Position numbers and translations under genes: made by a program
The notes under the pieces: generated by a model
The model's input: only the letters and a program-made list of their open reading frames with translations
Databases searched by the model: none
What the model was told of the DNA's origin: nothing
In this document: in pieces, positions 55,191 through 64,000 of the stretch
Numbering within the stretch: position 1 is the first letter of the stretch
Layout of the letters: each line of letters begins with the position of its first letter
Assembly: GCF_024139115.2 (NCBI RefSeq)
Contig: NC_085140.1
Location: 426,769,781-426,833,780, forward strand
Length of the DNA stretch: 64,000 nt
DNA from: Armigeres subalbatus
Lineage: Eukaryota; Arthropoda; Insecta; Diptera; Culicidae
Direction of reading: 5' to 3'

Positions 55191-56949
55191 CCAGTTTGTG
55201 TCTCGCTCCTACAAAATTGGTTGCGTCATCGCACATAATGACTTCTGGGATGCCCTTTCTGTCGGTGAATCGCTTCAGAGCACTTATGAAGGCCATAGTA
55301 GTCAAATCGCCAACCATCTCAATATGGACGGCTTTAGTCACCAGACAGACAAAAATTGCCGCGAAATATTTGACCATGACCCTCTTCCGGAATGGGTAAT
55401 TAACTTGGAAGGGGCCACAGTAATCCACGCCCACTCGAAGAAATGGTGGCGCAGGTGTCACTCGAATTGCCGGCAAATCAGCCATTAGCTGTTCCTGAAC
55501 GCTGGGTTTGTTACGAAAACATGTAACACAATCGTGAATGACTCTGCGTGCCAGGCTTCTGATGCTAAGAATCCAATATCTCTCCCTTACGCTGGCGATC
55601 AATAGCTGCTGACCGGCATGAAGAAGTTGCTTGTGGTAGTGACGCATTATAAGCAATGACAGAGGATGATTATTGTCGAAGATGATGGGATGCTTTCTAT
55701 TCGCCGAGATTGGAGCATTCTCCAGCCGGCCGCCGACTCGAATTATGCCATCCACCAGCCGTGGATTCAATGAAACGATGCGGGATGTAGTTTTCACTTC
55801 TTCTCTTCTGCTCAGATCCGCAATCTCTTGACCAAAGCATTCTCGTTGAGCGATAAGCGTGAGTCTGCGAATGGCCCCTTCTCGATCAGCATGTGTAAGC
55901 GGTCCAATACGTCTTTTTGAGCGGTCAGCTTGGAGCGTGTTATCCTTGAATCTGATCCACCATGCAACAATATTCACTAGCGTATGGAACGACGACGTCC
56001 GAGTGAAGATAGCGTTAAACTCTTCAATGTTGACTACCGCAGCAACAGTTTGATCTGATTGTACGTTCTCCTCTAACAGCGCTTCGTCTACTTGCGATCT
56101 GGAGACCTCGATCGTCGTTGGCCAGCTCGACTTGTCTTTCAGCATCCAGCTAGACCCGCTCCACCAGAGGGAACAGTTCTTGAGCTGCTCTGGAGTTGCT
56201 CCTCGTGATATTAAATCGGCTGGATTATCTATGCCAGGGACGTGGCTCCACTGTCCTTTTTCGTCAAATGCTGCACTTCGGACACTCGATTCGCTACAAA
56301 CATCTTCCACCGTGATGGAATAGAAGCTAGCCAGTACAGGACAATCATAGAGTCCGTCCAAAATAGGCCTCAAACGAACTCGGAATACTTTTGAAACTGC
56401 TTCGTACACGTGGGCTAGCAGCAAGGCAGATGACAGTTCAAGCCTGGGGATGGTTTGCAGCTTCCTTTTCTTCTTGGTTGAACCTTCCAAAGGCGCCACC
56501 CTGGATTTTGCTATCAGCAGACGTGATGTTATCTCTCCATCCCAATCTACGCATCGTATGTAGATACATGCACCGTATGCTTTTGTGGAGGCATCGCAAA
56601 ACCCATGCAGTTCAACCGACTTGAGTTCCTTTCGAAATCCGATCCATCGAGGAATCTGCAGCTCCTTTAGACCTTCCAAACTGCTTCGATACTCACGCCA
56701 CTGTTGCTGTAGATCTTCAGCTAGCTCTTCGTACCATGATATCTTAATCATCCACAGATGCTGAATGAATATTTTTCCGGCCACAATAACTGGCCCAATG
56801 AGACCACTTGGATCGAAAATTCTTGCAAGGTCAGAGACAGCGACGCACTTCGTTATGGCAGACTCATTCCACTCAGGTGCTTTGAAGTTGAAAAATCTGA
56901 TTGAGGCTCCACACAAGCCCCAAGGTCTTGATTGCTGCACTTGAACCAT
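55171..56949 (-). pseudogene. pol: BEL/Pao RNase H and integrase N-terminal part
   Basis: FDPSGLIGPVIVAGK opens the post-RT linker. RNase H shows ELHGFCDASTKAYGACIY and RLELSSALLLAHVYEA. A segment of about 40 residues then follows whose sequence does not fit the family, while another frame there does ([24 protein letters not shown]). Frame is regained by [17 protein letters not shown]. The integrase zinc-binding HxxxH...CxxC block (HYHKQLLHAG, CVTC) and catalytic aspartates in VGVDYCGPF and MCDDATNFVGA follow. The end at 55,171 is caused by a frameshift. Confidence 0.85.
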
Positions 56950-57579
56950 CTAACTCGAAAGAAGTTCTTTCGTCTCGATACTCTGGAGGTATCTGCTCGA
57001 GAATCTCAGGACAGTTTGAGCTCCATTTTCGCAGGTAAACCCTCCACCGCGGAGTAGTTCTTGGACGTCTGCACAAAGTGTAATGCCTTCCTCGATTGAA
57101 TCAACGCCAGAGAGCATGTCATCAACATAAAAATCCTTCACTAACATCTTGGCAGCTGCTGGATAACGATCTCCATCTAATTCAGCCAGGCGACTCAAGC
57201 ACTTAGTTGCCAAATATGGCGCTGAAGCAGTGCCGTACGTCACGGTACACAGCTCATAGATTCTTATGGGATCGGTAGGGGAGTCACGCCAGAAAATCCG
57301 CTGCAATCTACGATCGCTAGGCTGTACTAGTACCATACGGTACATTTTTTCGACGTCGGCCACTATCGCGTATTGATTCCATCGAAAGCGTGTGACAATG
57401 GATAGCAGATCATCTTGTACTGTGGGCCCAACCATAAGGGCATTGTTGAGTGACACTCCGCTGGTCGTTGCACAAGACGCATCAAAGACGACCCGCAGTT
57501 TTGTCGTGGTGCTATCTGGCTTCAGGATGCAGTGGTGAGGAATGTAGTATTGTGGTCCTCCTTCCTCCACGTAATTCAA
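56950..57579 (-). pseudogene. pol: BEL/Pao reverse transcriptase core
   Basis: KLRVVFDASCATTSGVSLN, YAIVADVEKMYRMV, QRIFWRDS and the active-site box VKDFYVDDMLSG are all present with both aspartates. The frame leaves the true path near 57,045: the family-like text LRKWSSNCPEILEQIP runs in a second frame (57,076-56,900), and a third frame takes over at 56,949. It copies element RNA into DNA inside virus-like particles. As read, the protein would end before RNase H. Confidence 0.88.
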
Positions 57580-59269
57580 GCTCTACCATGTGACCCAGTC
57601 GACGATACTCATGGATGAATTCCTTGTACATCCTTTTCGTTTCTGGGCTTGCCTCCAGTCTCTTCTCTAGGCTCAAAAAACGTTTCAGTGCTGTGGCCCT
57701 TGAGTCTCCCAATCGTTGGATGAGAAACTCCTTCTTCGGTAGCGTTACAACAAATCTACCGGTTGCATCGCGAATGGTTGTTCTGTCGTATATGGCTTCA
57801 CATGTTGATTCCTCGACTGATAAAACGCTATTCGATCGACAGGTTTCCAGTTCCCAAAAATGCTTGACTAACTGATCCACTTGCTCCGTGCAAAAATTGG
57901 CAATCATTGGTCTCGCAATACTCGCTTCGTCTGGTAATTTTCCGCACACAATCCATCCCAACTCTGTATTTAGCAGTAAAGGTCCATCCTGCTGAGGTTT
58001 CAGCTTCTCAGTTGATAATACTTCGTAAAACAATCCTGCGCCCACGATGATGTCCACCACATTAGGTACGCAGAAAGTTGGATCTGCTAGCACGATGTCT
58101 TCAGGTAACTGCAATCTCTCACGGTTGATTCTCGCGCTAGGTAGAACGGTTGTCACTTGCGGAAGAACGTAGAACTTCTCCTCCTTGGCGAATTCAGATA
58201 TTCTTGAGTGAAGGTGAGCAGTGACCGATTGTTTACACCTTCTTGTAGCCTGGCCAATGCCGCTTACTGAGAAAGACTCCTTGGCTCTTCTAAACTTCAG
58301 CTTCTGCGACAGATTCTCCGACATAAAACTGGACTGGGAACCACTGTCCAGTAAGGCTCGAGCGAGCATAGTATTGCCGAAACTATCTTCAACAATAACT
58401 ATTGCAGTTGCAAGTAGAGCTGGTCGATCTGATTTGTTGTCAGAAAGAGATGCATTGTAACTTGTACTTTGGGGTTGTGTTGTTGGTGGTGTTTCGTGTT
58501 GCGTGTTTTGTGTGCTTGTGAGGTTGGAATTGTTGGCAATATTTGATCGCTGAGATGGATGGAATTCTTGTGATAGTGGTTGTGTTCCTGAGGTTGAAGC
58601 ATTCTGTGTCTGTATCTGTGGGTTCTGAGGAGGACGTTGGAATCGCTTGACCGGCTGTGGAACTGACTGACGGGAGAACGATTGAGCTGTGCTTAGATGT
58701 AACATAGAATGATGCCGTTGACCACACACGCGACACGAACTCCGACTGCATGATTTAGACACGTGACCACGACCTAAGCAGTTAAAGCATAAACGGTTCA
58801 TCATCACTGCATTTCTTCTTTCTTCAACCTTTAGAGTCTTGAACTTTCCGCACATGAATGGTGAATGCTGATTTCCTCCGCAGAATGGGCAGACGGATTG
58901 AGCTTGAAGTTGGATTCCAGTGTAGCTGCCGGCCGGTTTCGTTGTCTTCTTCTGATCCGACTGAAAGCCTTTTACACCAACCGACTGGAGAACGATACAG
59001 TGGTTTTTCAGGAACTTTAGCATGGCATTATACGTTGGAACATCTCGTGACCGATGCTCCATTTCCCAGAGTCTCAGAGTTGTAGTGTCCAACTTGCTCG
59101 CCAGCATGTATGCTAAAATCGTGCTCCATTTAACAGTTTCTTCTCCCAGCTTATCAAGCATTTGAAGATGTTTATCAAATTCACTTAAAATGTGATTTAG
59201 TGAATCGAAGCATTCCTTGCGTACTGGCTCCAACGCAAAAGAGCTTTTTGTTTTCATACCGTGACTCAA
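57512..59269 (-). pseudogene. gag: BEL/Pao gag C-terminal part and protease
   Basis: The capsid-like part (SFALEPVRKECFDSLNHIL) is followed by zinc knuckles CPFCGGNQHSPFMC and CFNCLGRGHVSKSC and a third CRVCGQRHHSMLH. A Gln/Ser/Thr-rich linker leads to the aspartic protease site ALLDSGSQSSF. After it come the BEL-type IIVGAGLFYEVL and LNTELGWIVCG blocks and the lead into RT. The frame is lost near 57,560 by a one-base change. Upstream it joins the gag N-terminus after a shift near 59,250 in an A run. Confidence 0.88.
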
Positions 59270-59882
59270 GAGCCTGCCACGCTATGGTATAGTTGACTGC
59301 GGTCATCTCGATCGACTCTATCTCTTGGAGAGCTTCTCCGGAAAGGCATGAACGGAGATACGTGAATTTGTCAATCGCTGATAGTTGACTATTGTTCGCT
59401 ATCAGGTTCTTGAAGGAATCGCGAAACGTTAACCAGTCCCGCAGGTTTCCTTTGAACAACGGCAGCTTCAGTTCTGGCAGTTTCACATGGGATAGCTGTT
59501 GCGTCACCGTGGCTGCAGGTGCAGCTTCATTAAGTTGATTAGGACTCGGAATACAGGCCTGTAACTGTCGTCTCAACGTGAAGTACTCGTCGACAAACTC
59601 CTTCATAACGTGTTCGTTCTGCTTCTCCCGCTTCTGGACCCGTGATGCTTTGTCCTGCTTGCCCTCCTCCTCATCGAGCTCAACATCTTCCAATAGCATT
59701 TCGATTTGCGTGCGAACGTCACAGAACATCTCGAAAGCCTCGTCAAGTTTTGTGATTCTAAACGGAACTGTATCCCCATCACGAGAATCCTCATAATTAG
59801 ACACGAAATCCTTGGTTGAAGCGACGATAATCTTGATTTGTCTCTTCTGCTTCGATAGTTTTCGCAATTCGTTATCAGCCAT
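59181..59882 (-). pseudogene. gag: BEL/Pao gag N-terminal part
   Basis: Starts at an ATG at 59,882 (MADNELRKLSKQKRQIK) after a leader of about 870 bases. A charged coiled-coil-like part (EDVELDEEEGKQDK) leads to the conserved gag block KLPELKLPLFKGNLRDWLTF and YLRSCLSGEALQEIESI. Frame is lost near 59,250 at an AAAACAAAAA run, and the remaining codons to 59,181 are out of family. Gag would form the particle shell. Confidence 0.88.
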
Positions 59883-60755
59883 GGTATGCCACTTGCACTT
59901 GCACTCATCTATTTAGCACTACTCACATTCACAGTTCCACAGCGACTCGCGATTGATTGATCGAATAGCGATTGACAGAAACCCAACAGACAGAAATGGA
60001 AAAACTGCTGATCAATTAAGCATTTTCAAAACCTCAATAAATCAGAAAATCGACTCAGCGAATCAAACAAAATCCCATATACCCTCAACAAGCAACACAT
60101 GCAACTTGCTCGACTTTAGACGGCTGCCTAGCAGCATGCAATCAATGCTCGTCTGTTTAATTGTTCGAACAATAGATACCCCAAAGTAAAACATGCAACT
60201 TATCTTGCTTGTCGCTCCGTCGACATAATCAGCTTGGTACAAACGCTCGGCAACATCCAGTTCCAACTCCAACAGCAGCAGCACTCGATGGTTTCTTGGT
60301 GACGATCAGCAACAACAGCAACATTCGGTATTCACAGGCCAGGATCAACCACAGCAGCAACAGGGTAAACTAGCACGATAGTCTCCGGCAGGTAGCAGAT
60401 ACACTTTCTTTTCCAGTTCACTTCTCAATAGAATGATTATTCTTCACCACTTTGCTCGATTGGCCGTACAAACTACTAATGGCGAACTTGCCTCCAGTAG
60501 GCATTCAATCAATTGGCGGCAAATGTCCACAAAAGCCAGTACACATAGAGCACGATTCGACCCCTTGCTTATTGTTCAATCCGACCGGACACTTTCACAG
60601 TAGGTCTTAGACCTGAACTATAGTCACTGTCCGTTAAACAATACGTATAGACGGATAGCGTATCACATCACAATATGGATACCGCAATCGAATTAGCACA
60701 CGACGATTTGCTATCGATAATCCGCGCGATATTCACGATATGCACTTTATTTAAT
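59883..60755 (-). other. 5' leader of the BEL/Pao element
   Basis: Non-coding between the primer binding site and gag. Contains CAG/CAA-rich words near 60,270-60,370. Packaging signals are expected here in this type of element, but none was identified. Confidence 0.6.
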
Positions 60756-60773
60756 ATCCGGTTCGAAGGACCA
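60756..60773 (-). promoter_or_regulatory. Primer binding site, probably tRNA-Tyr
   Basis: Minus strand TGGTCCTTCGAACCGGAT, two bases inside the 5' LTR. It starts with TGG, complementary to a CCA end. It differs at one base from the complement of the usual eukaryotic tRNA-Tyr 3' end (CCGGCTCGAAGGA plus CCA, recalled). Confidence 0.65.
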
Positions 60774-60775
60774 AA

Positions 60776-61116
60776 TGTAAAATTAACGTCTTCGATTTTT
60801 CGGCACTGGTTTTAAATAAAACATAACTTTTAAGTGCATAAACACGACGCTTTTAAGAAAAGGCACTATCCGTCCGGCGCTTGGAACTGATTGGAACTGA
60901 CTACTTACAGAGTTAGGCGACTTTCTCCCCTCTTCGTGCTAGCTAAGAGTTGGGCAGAGAATACTGCAAAAGAGATGAGAAGGTATCATCTCTATCCTAG
61001 ATTGGATGCTGTAAGATAGCCTGACTCTCACAATCTCAGGGAAGCTGAGGATTGCACAGTGGTTCTGATGAAGGAATGGATAATTTTAGCTACAGTCGCT
61101 TTACAGATATTTTACA
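60776..61116 (-). repeat. 5' LTR of the BEL/Pao element
   Basis: 341 bp. Transcription of the element should start within this LTR on the minus strand. Identical by eye to the 3' LTR outside one short indel region. Confidence 0.92.
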
Positions 61117-62285
61117 CAAAGTATGAATATGAAATTGACCATTGATGACTCTGACCGCTCTCGGGACTTGCAGATTCCCCCCGGAAAACCTGTGTAAAAC
61201 ATTTAAGTTGCAGCACCAAAACCAATAACTCAACGGCTTTTTTTTCGTGATTTTTGATCAGAAAGCGAAAGAGGAGTATAAATTGGACCATTAATGGATC
61301 TGACCGCTTCCAGGACTTACGAAATGCCCCCGGGGAACTGTGGAAGGGGACATTTTAGTTTTAGCACATTGGACGGCTCTTTTTCATAAGTTTCAATCAG
61401 AATATAAAGTATGAACAAGAAAAGGACCATTGACAGCTCTGACCGTTTTCTGGACCTACAGATAGCTCACGGGGAACCTGCCTACTTCATACTTCGTTTC
61501 CTGATCCAAGGCCATGAAAAAAGAGCCGTTGTATGACTAGTTTTGGTGCTAAAACTAAAATGTCCCCTTCCACAGGTTCCCTGGGCCAATCTGTAAGTCC
61601 AGAAGGCGGTCAGAGCCCTGATTGGAGCCGTCAATGGTTATTTTTAATTCATATTTCGCTTCCTGATCAAAATCCATGAAAAAAGAGCCTTCAAATGACT
61701 GGGTATGATACTAAAACTAAAATGTTCCCTTCCACAGGTTCCCCGGGGCCAATCCGTAGGTCCTGGAAGAGGTCAGAGCCGACAATGGACCATTTTATAT
61801 TCATACTTTGCTTCCTGATCGAAAACCAAGAAAAAAAAAGCCGTCGAATGACTGGTTTTGGTGCAAACAATAAAATGTCCTCTTCACAGGTTCCCCGGGG
61901 CCAATCCGTAGGTCCTGGAAGAGGTCAGAGCCGACAATGGACCATTTTATATTCATACTTTGCTTCCTTATCGAAAACCATAAAAAAGAGCCCTCGAATG
62001 ACTGGTTTTGGGGCTAAAAATGAAATGTCCTCTTTCACAGGTTCCTCAGAGGCAACTAGTAGGACCTGGAAGCGGTCAGAGTCGTCAATGGACCATTTTA
62101 TATTTATACTTTACTTCCTGATCGAAACCCATGAAAAAAAGTGCCGTCAAATGACTGGTTTTGGTGCTGAAACTAAAATGTCCCCTTCCACAGGTTCCCC
62201 GGGGCCAATCCGTAGATCCTGGAAGTGGTCAGAGCCGTCAATGGACCGTTTTATATTCATACTTCGCTTCCTGATCGAAAACCAA
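61117..62285. repeat. Satellite array, 152-bp unit, right part with strand switch
   Basis: Units continue in plus orientation from 61,117 to about 61,483. They then run in minus orientation to 62,285: CATACTTCGTTTCCTGATC, TTCCACAGGTTCCCTGGGCC, GGTCAGAGCC. About five inverted units follow. Open frames on the plus strand there are repeat shadows. Confidence 0.88.
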
Positions 62286-62553
62286 TTTTATATCATATAA
62301 ACCACTGAGAAAAGTTATGCCCAACTAAGTGTTCCAGTACATGTTTTGTGGACAGCATAGTAGCGCCGCTCTATAATATTGAGCAACCAGACATATATTT
62401 TTTTTTTTATTTCTTTATTAAGGTGTTTTTTAATCTACAGACTAAGTTCAACACCGCAACCAGACATGGAAAATTAAATCAAATCTTTAACTTTTAGAAT
62501 TTTACTATTATTTCCATTATGTAATACAAAAATACTTCCAAGTTTGCATAGTA
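62286..62553. other. Spacer, no gene recognised
   Basis: AT-rich spacer between the satellite and the next inverted-repeat element. Confidence 0.4.
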
Positions 62554-62559
62554 TGATGG

Positions 62560-63660
62560 TTAAGGTGGCTCAAAAAACACTTTTTCAGATTTTTTGATGG
62601 GCCGCCCTCTTATTCGGTTCTATTTGGTGCCCTGATGTTCAGGACAAAATTTCAGACAAATCGGTCAACGTTTGGGCGGTGCTAAACTGCGTTGGAAAAA
62701 TGTATGCAGAAACATCCAAAAACAGTGATTTGCAGTTGGACGTCACAATTTACGATCAAGAACCATGATCAGGCTTGTAAAATGTCATCTGCATGTCATT
62801 TGACTAATTTGTTCATAACTTTCTTCAGAAGCCCAATTTACTTCTAAATTTTAGATGTACACATAACGCTTGAGTAGTGCAATATTTTTGTCCAAGGGTA
62901 CATTGTTCTAAATATAACATCTGAGGCTAGAGAGTGAAATCTCTCCAAAATGTCACGTGTCATTTGACATAATGTCATTTGAATGACATTTTGCCTCCCA
63001 CGCCCCAGATTACATATTTACAGCAATAACTTGTTAGACTAAGTTGTAGCCACATTTAAGCGCTATAAGTTCGTCATATTTGATAGTTGATAGCTAACTA
63101 CTGAAAAAAGTTCTGGGAAAATTATACAAACGAATGCAAATGACATTTTACAACACTGACCATGATACTCATTCAGTTCTTGTAGAAAATGTATAGAATG
63201 TCTTGTAAAAAAACAGAATGTAATGCTGAAAACCGCGAGACGATTGGAGTTTATTAGGCAAAAATATTAGCATTTTACTGGAATGTTGTAGGGGTTAATT
63301 TATTTCTTTTCAAAGGTAAAAGAAAAGAAATTTGCTCAAACCCCACTTCAGAGAAATGCTAATAACTTAGCCGGACAAAGTCTAATCTTCTCGTGTTTTT
63401 TGCATAACATTCTGTATTAAATTCTTCAAGATCTGAATGAGTATCATAGTTCTTTATCGTAAGTTGTGCCGTCAAACTGCAATTCACTGTTTTTGGATGT
63501 TTCTGCTTATAAACTTCCAACGAGTTTAGCACCCCCCAAGCGTTGACCGATTTGGCTGAAATTTTGTCGAGCATCAGGGCATCAAATAGAACCGAATAAA
63601 AGGGCGGCCCATCAAAAAATTTGGAAAAAGTTTTTTCCATACTAATTTGAGCCACCCTAA
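62560..63660. mobile_element. Fold-back element with TTARGGTGGCTCAAA ends
   Basis: TGATGG at 62,554-62,559 and 63,661-63,666 flanks the element. The left end TTAAGGTGGCTCAAA and the inverted right end TTAGGGTGGCTCAAA start two arms that stay complementary through GATGGGCCGCCC, AAATCGGTCAACG and GCAGAAACATCCAAAAACAG. The centre of symmetry is near 63,316 (CTTTTCAAAGGTAAAAG). The left arm has about 380 extra bases (62,780-63,160) with repeated TGACATTTTG words. A frame at 63,359-63,691 lies in the right arm and is not taken as a gene. A six-base duplication is seen in Dada or IS3EU-type elements; TTAA-type insertion is an alternative. Confidence 0.75.
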
Positions 63661-63666
63661 TGATGG

Positions 63667-63845
63667 TCTTACAAATATTTAAAGGTACCAACTGATTTCT
63701 AACCTGCTAGAAATCAAAGAGGGGCGTTTTGGCCAGGGGGAGTCCTTATTTTTTTTCTTTCATACCCTGGTCTTTTCGTGTCATCACCGAAGCAAACGGC
63801 AGTAGCTTATGTAAAACAAATAACCTATTACCTACATGAAGATAG
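63667..63845. other. Spacer, no gene recognised
   Basis: Short unassigned stretch before the terminal SINE head. Confidence 0.4.
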
Positions 63846-64000
63846 CGTGGTGGTGCGGCTAGCGTAAGCCCTTCCCACTGCTATTATTGTTACATTCTGG
63901 GTTCGAATCCCGCCGCCGTACATTTTGTACAATTGTTCTGCGATACTTCTCGCAAAAAGTGAGTAAGAGGATTGTACGACAATTACCAGAAAACCAATTT
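63846..64000 (+). mobile_element. tRNA-like SINE head at window end, partial
   Basis: GGTGGTGCGGCTAGCG, then a perfect box B GGTTCGAATCC in CTGGGTTCGAATCCCG, with GCGGC/GCCGC pairing at the ends. The body continues to the window edge with a hairpin-like TTGTACAATTGTTCTGCG/GATTGTACGACAAT. Its 3' end is outside the window. Confidence 0.45.

Larger units (their letters stand above)
52988..61116 (-). mobile_element. BEL/Pao LTR retrotransposon, structurally complete
   Basis: An 8.13-kb element with LTRs at both ends (TG...CA). A perfect 5-bp target duplication CAAAG lies at 52,983-52,987 and 61,117-61,121. The minus strand carries a primer binding site, gag, protease, reverse transcriptase, RNase H and integrase in BEL/Pao order, then a 1.2-kb non-coding 3' part. 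The LTRs are identical by eye except for one small indel region, so the insertion is recent. The gag-pol frame is nevertheless broken at about seven places. No envelope gene was recognised. It sits inside the 152-bp satellite. Confidence 0.92.

Noticed and set aside
61695..62300. 201-codon open frame on the plus strand
   Set aside because: Repeats a 50-residue text in step with the 152-bp satellite; it is a repeat shadow.
63359..63691. 110-codon minus-strand frame
   Set aside because: Lies in one arm of a large inverted repeat; the other arm has the same text broken by stops, so it is not supported as a gene.

Overview
The window is transposon-dense, AT-rich, non-coding DNA from an insect, most probably a culicine mosquito of the genus Aedes. 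The main reason is two copies of a tRNA-derived SINE with a (GAA)n tail (15.05-15.35 kb and 32.96-33.25 kb) that I recognise as Feilai-like. RTE, BEL/Pao, Tc1, Transib and Penelope-type sequence fits the same source. No intact host protein-coding gene was recognised. Almost every readable protein segment belongs to a retrotransposon or a DNA transposon, and nearly all are broken.

Layout. 1-5.3 kb: a 481-bp inverted-repeat element and a dead Tc1-like element with IR/DR ends. 5.3-9.05 kb: a minus-strand RTE-clade LINE carrying two nested insertions. 9-17 kb: AT-rich repeats, an ORF1 fragment, RTE end fragments, and tRNA-derived SINEs, one of which contains a hairpin element. 17.1-20.3 kb: one minus-strand R1/I-type LINE reverse transcriptase split in two by a 2-kb insertion whose ends are inverted minisatellite arrays. 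20.3-23.2 kb: more minisatellites, then an ORF1-only retroelement with flanking duplications and a fold-back element inside it. 23.2-27.7 kb: a short-period satellite interrupted by a 3.8-kb Transib (RAG1-like) transposon whose ends begin CACAGTG/CACGGTG. 27.7-35.2 kb: small inverted-repeat elements, decayed ORF1, hairpin elements, SINEs, and a decayed BEL/Pao element. 35.7-38.9 kb: a nearly full-length but dead RTE element. 38.9-47.8 kb: minisatellites, a SINE with clear target duplications, a 1.5-kb unit between 111-bp direct repeats, a 5'-truncated RTE copy, and more hairpin elements. 47.8-52.1 kb: no recognised gene. 52.1-62.3 kb: a 152-bp satellite array into which a complete 8.1-kb BEL/Pao element has inserted. 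62.6-63.7 kb: a large fold-back element. The window ends in a SINE-like tRNA head.

The most interesting signal is a family of hairpin elements at 15.6, 23.9, 29.4, 32.4-32.8, 45.1 and 47.1 kb. Four have 11-12-bp flanking duplications, and copies carry a 35-45-bp tail on one side only. Each contains an invariant pair of blocks, CTGAAGA and GAAATACGTATC, separated by a short stem whose sequence changes between copies while its pairing is kept. The architecture suits inverted pseudo-LTRs of Penelope-like elements, and the conserved core resembles a type I hammerhead ribozyme with one extra nucleotide. Other points worth a second look are the ORF1-only retroelement, the minisatellite-ended insertion, a BEL/Pao copy with nearly identical LTRs but a repeatedly broken reading frame, and a satellite array that switches strand.

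All calls rest on reading the sequence by eye. Family names are inferences from motifs, and no database was searched.
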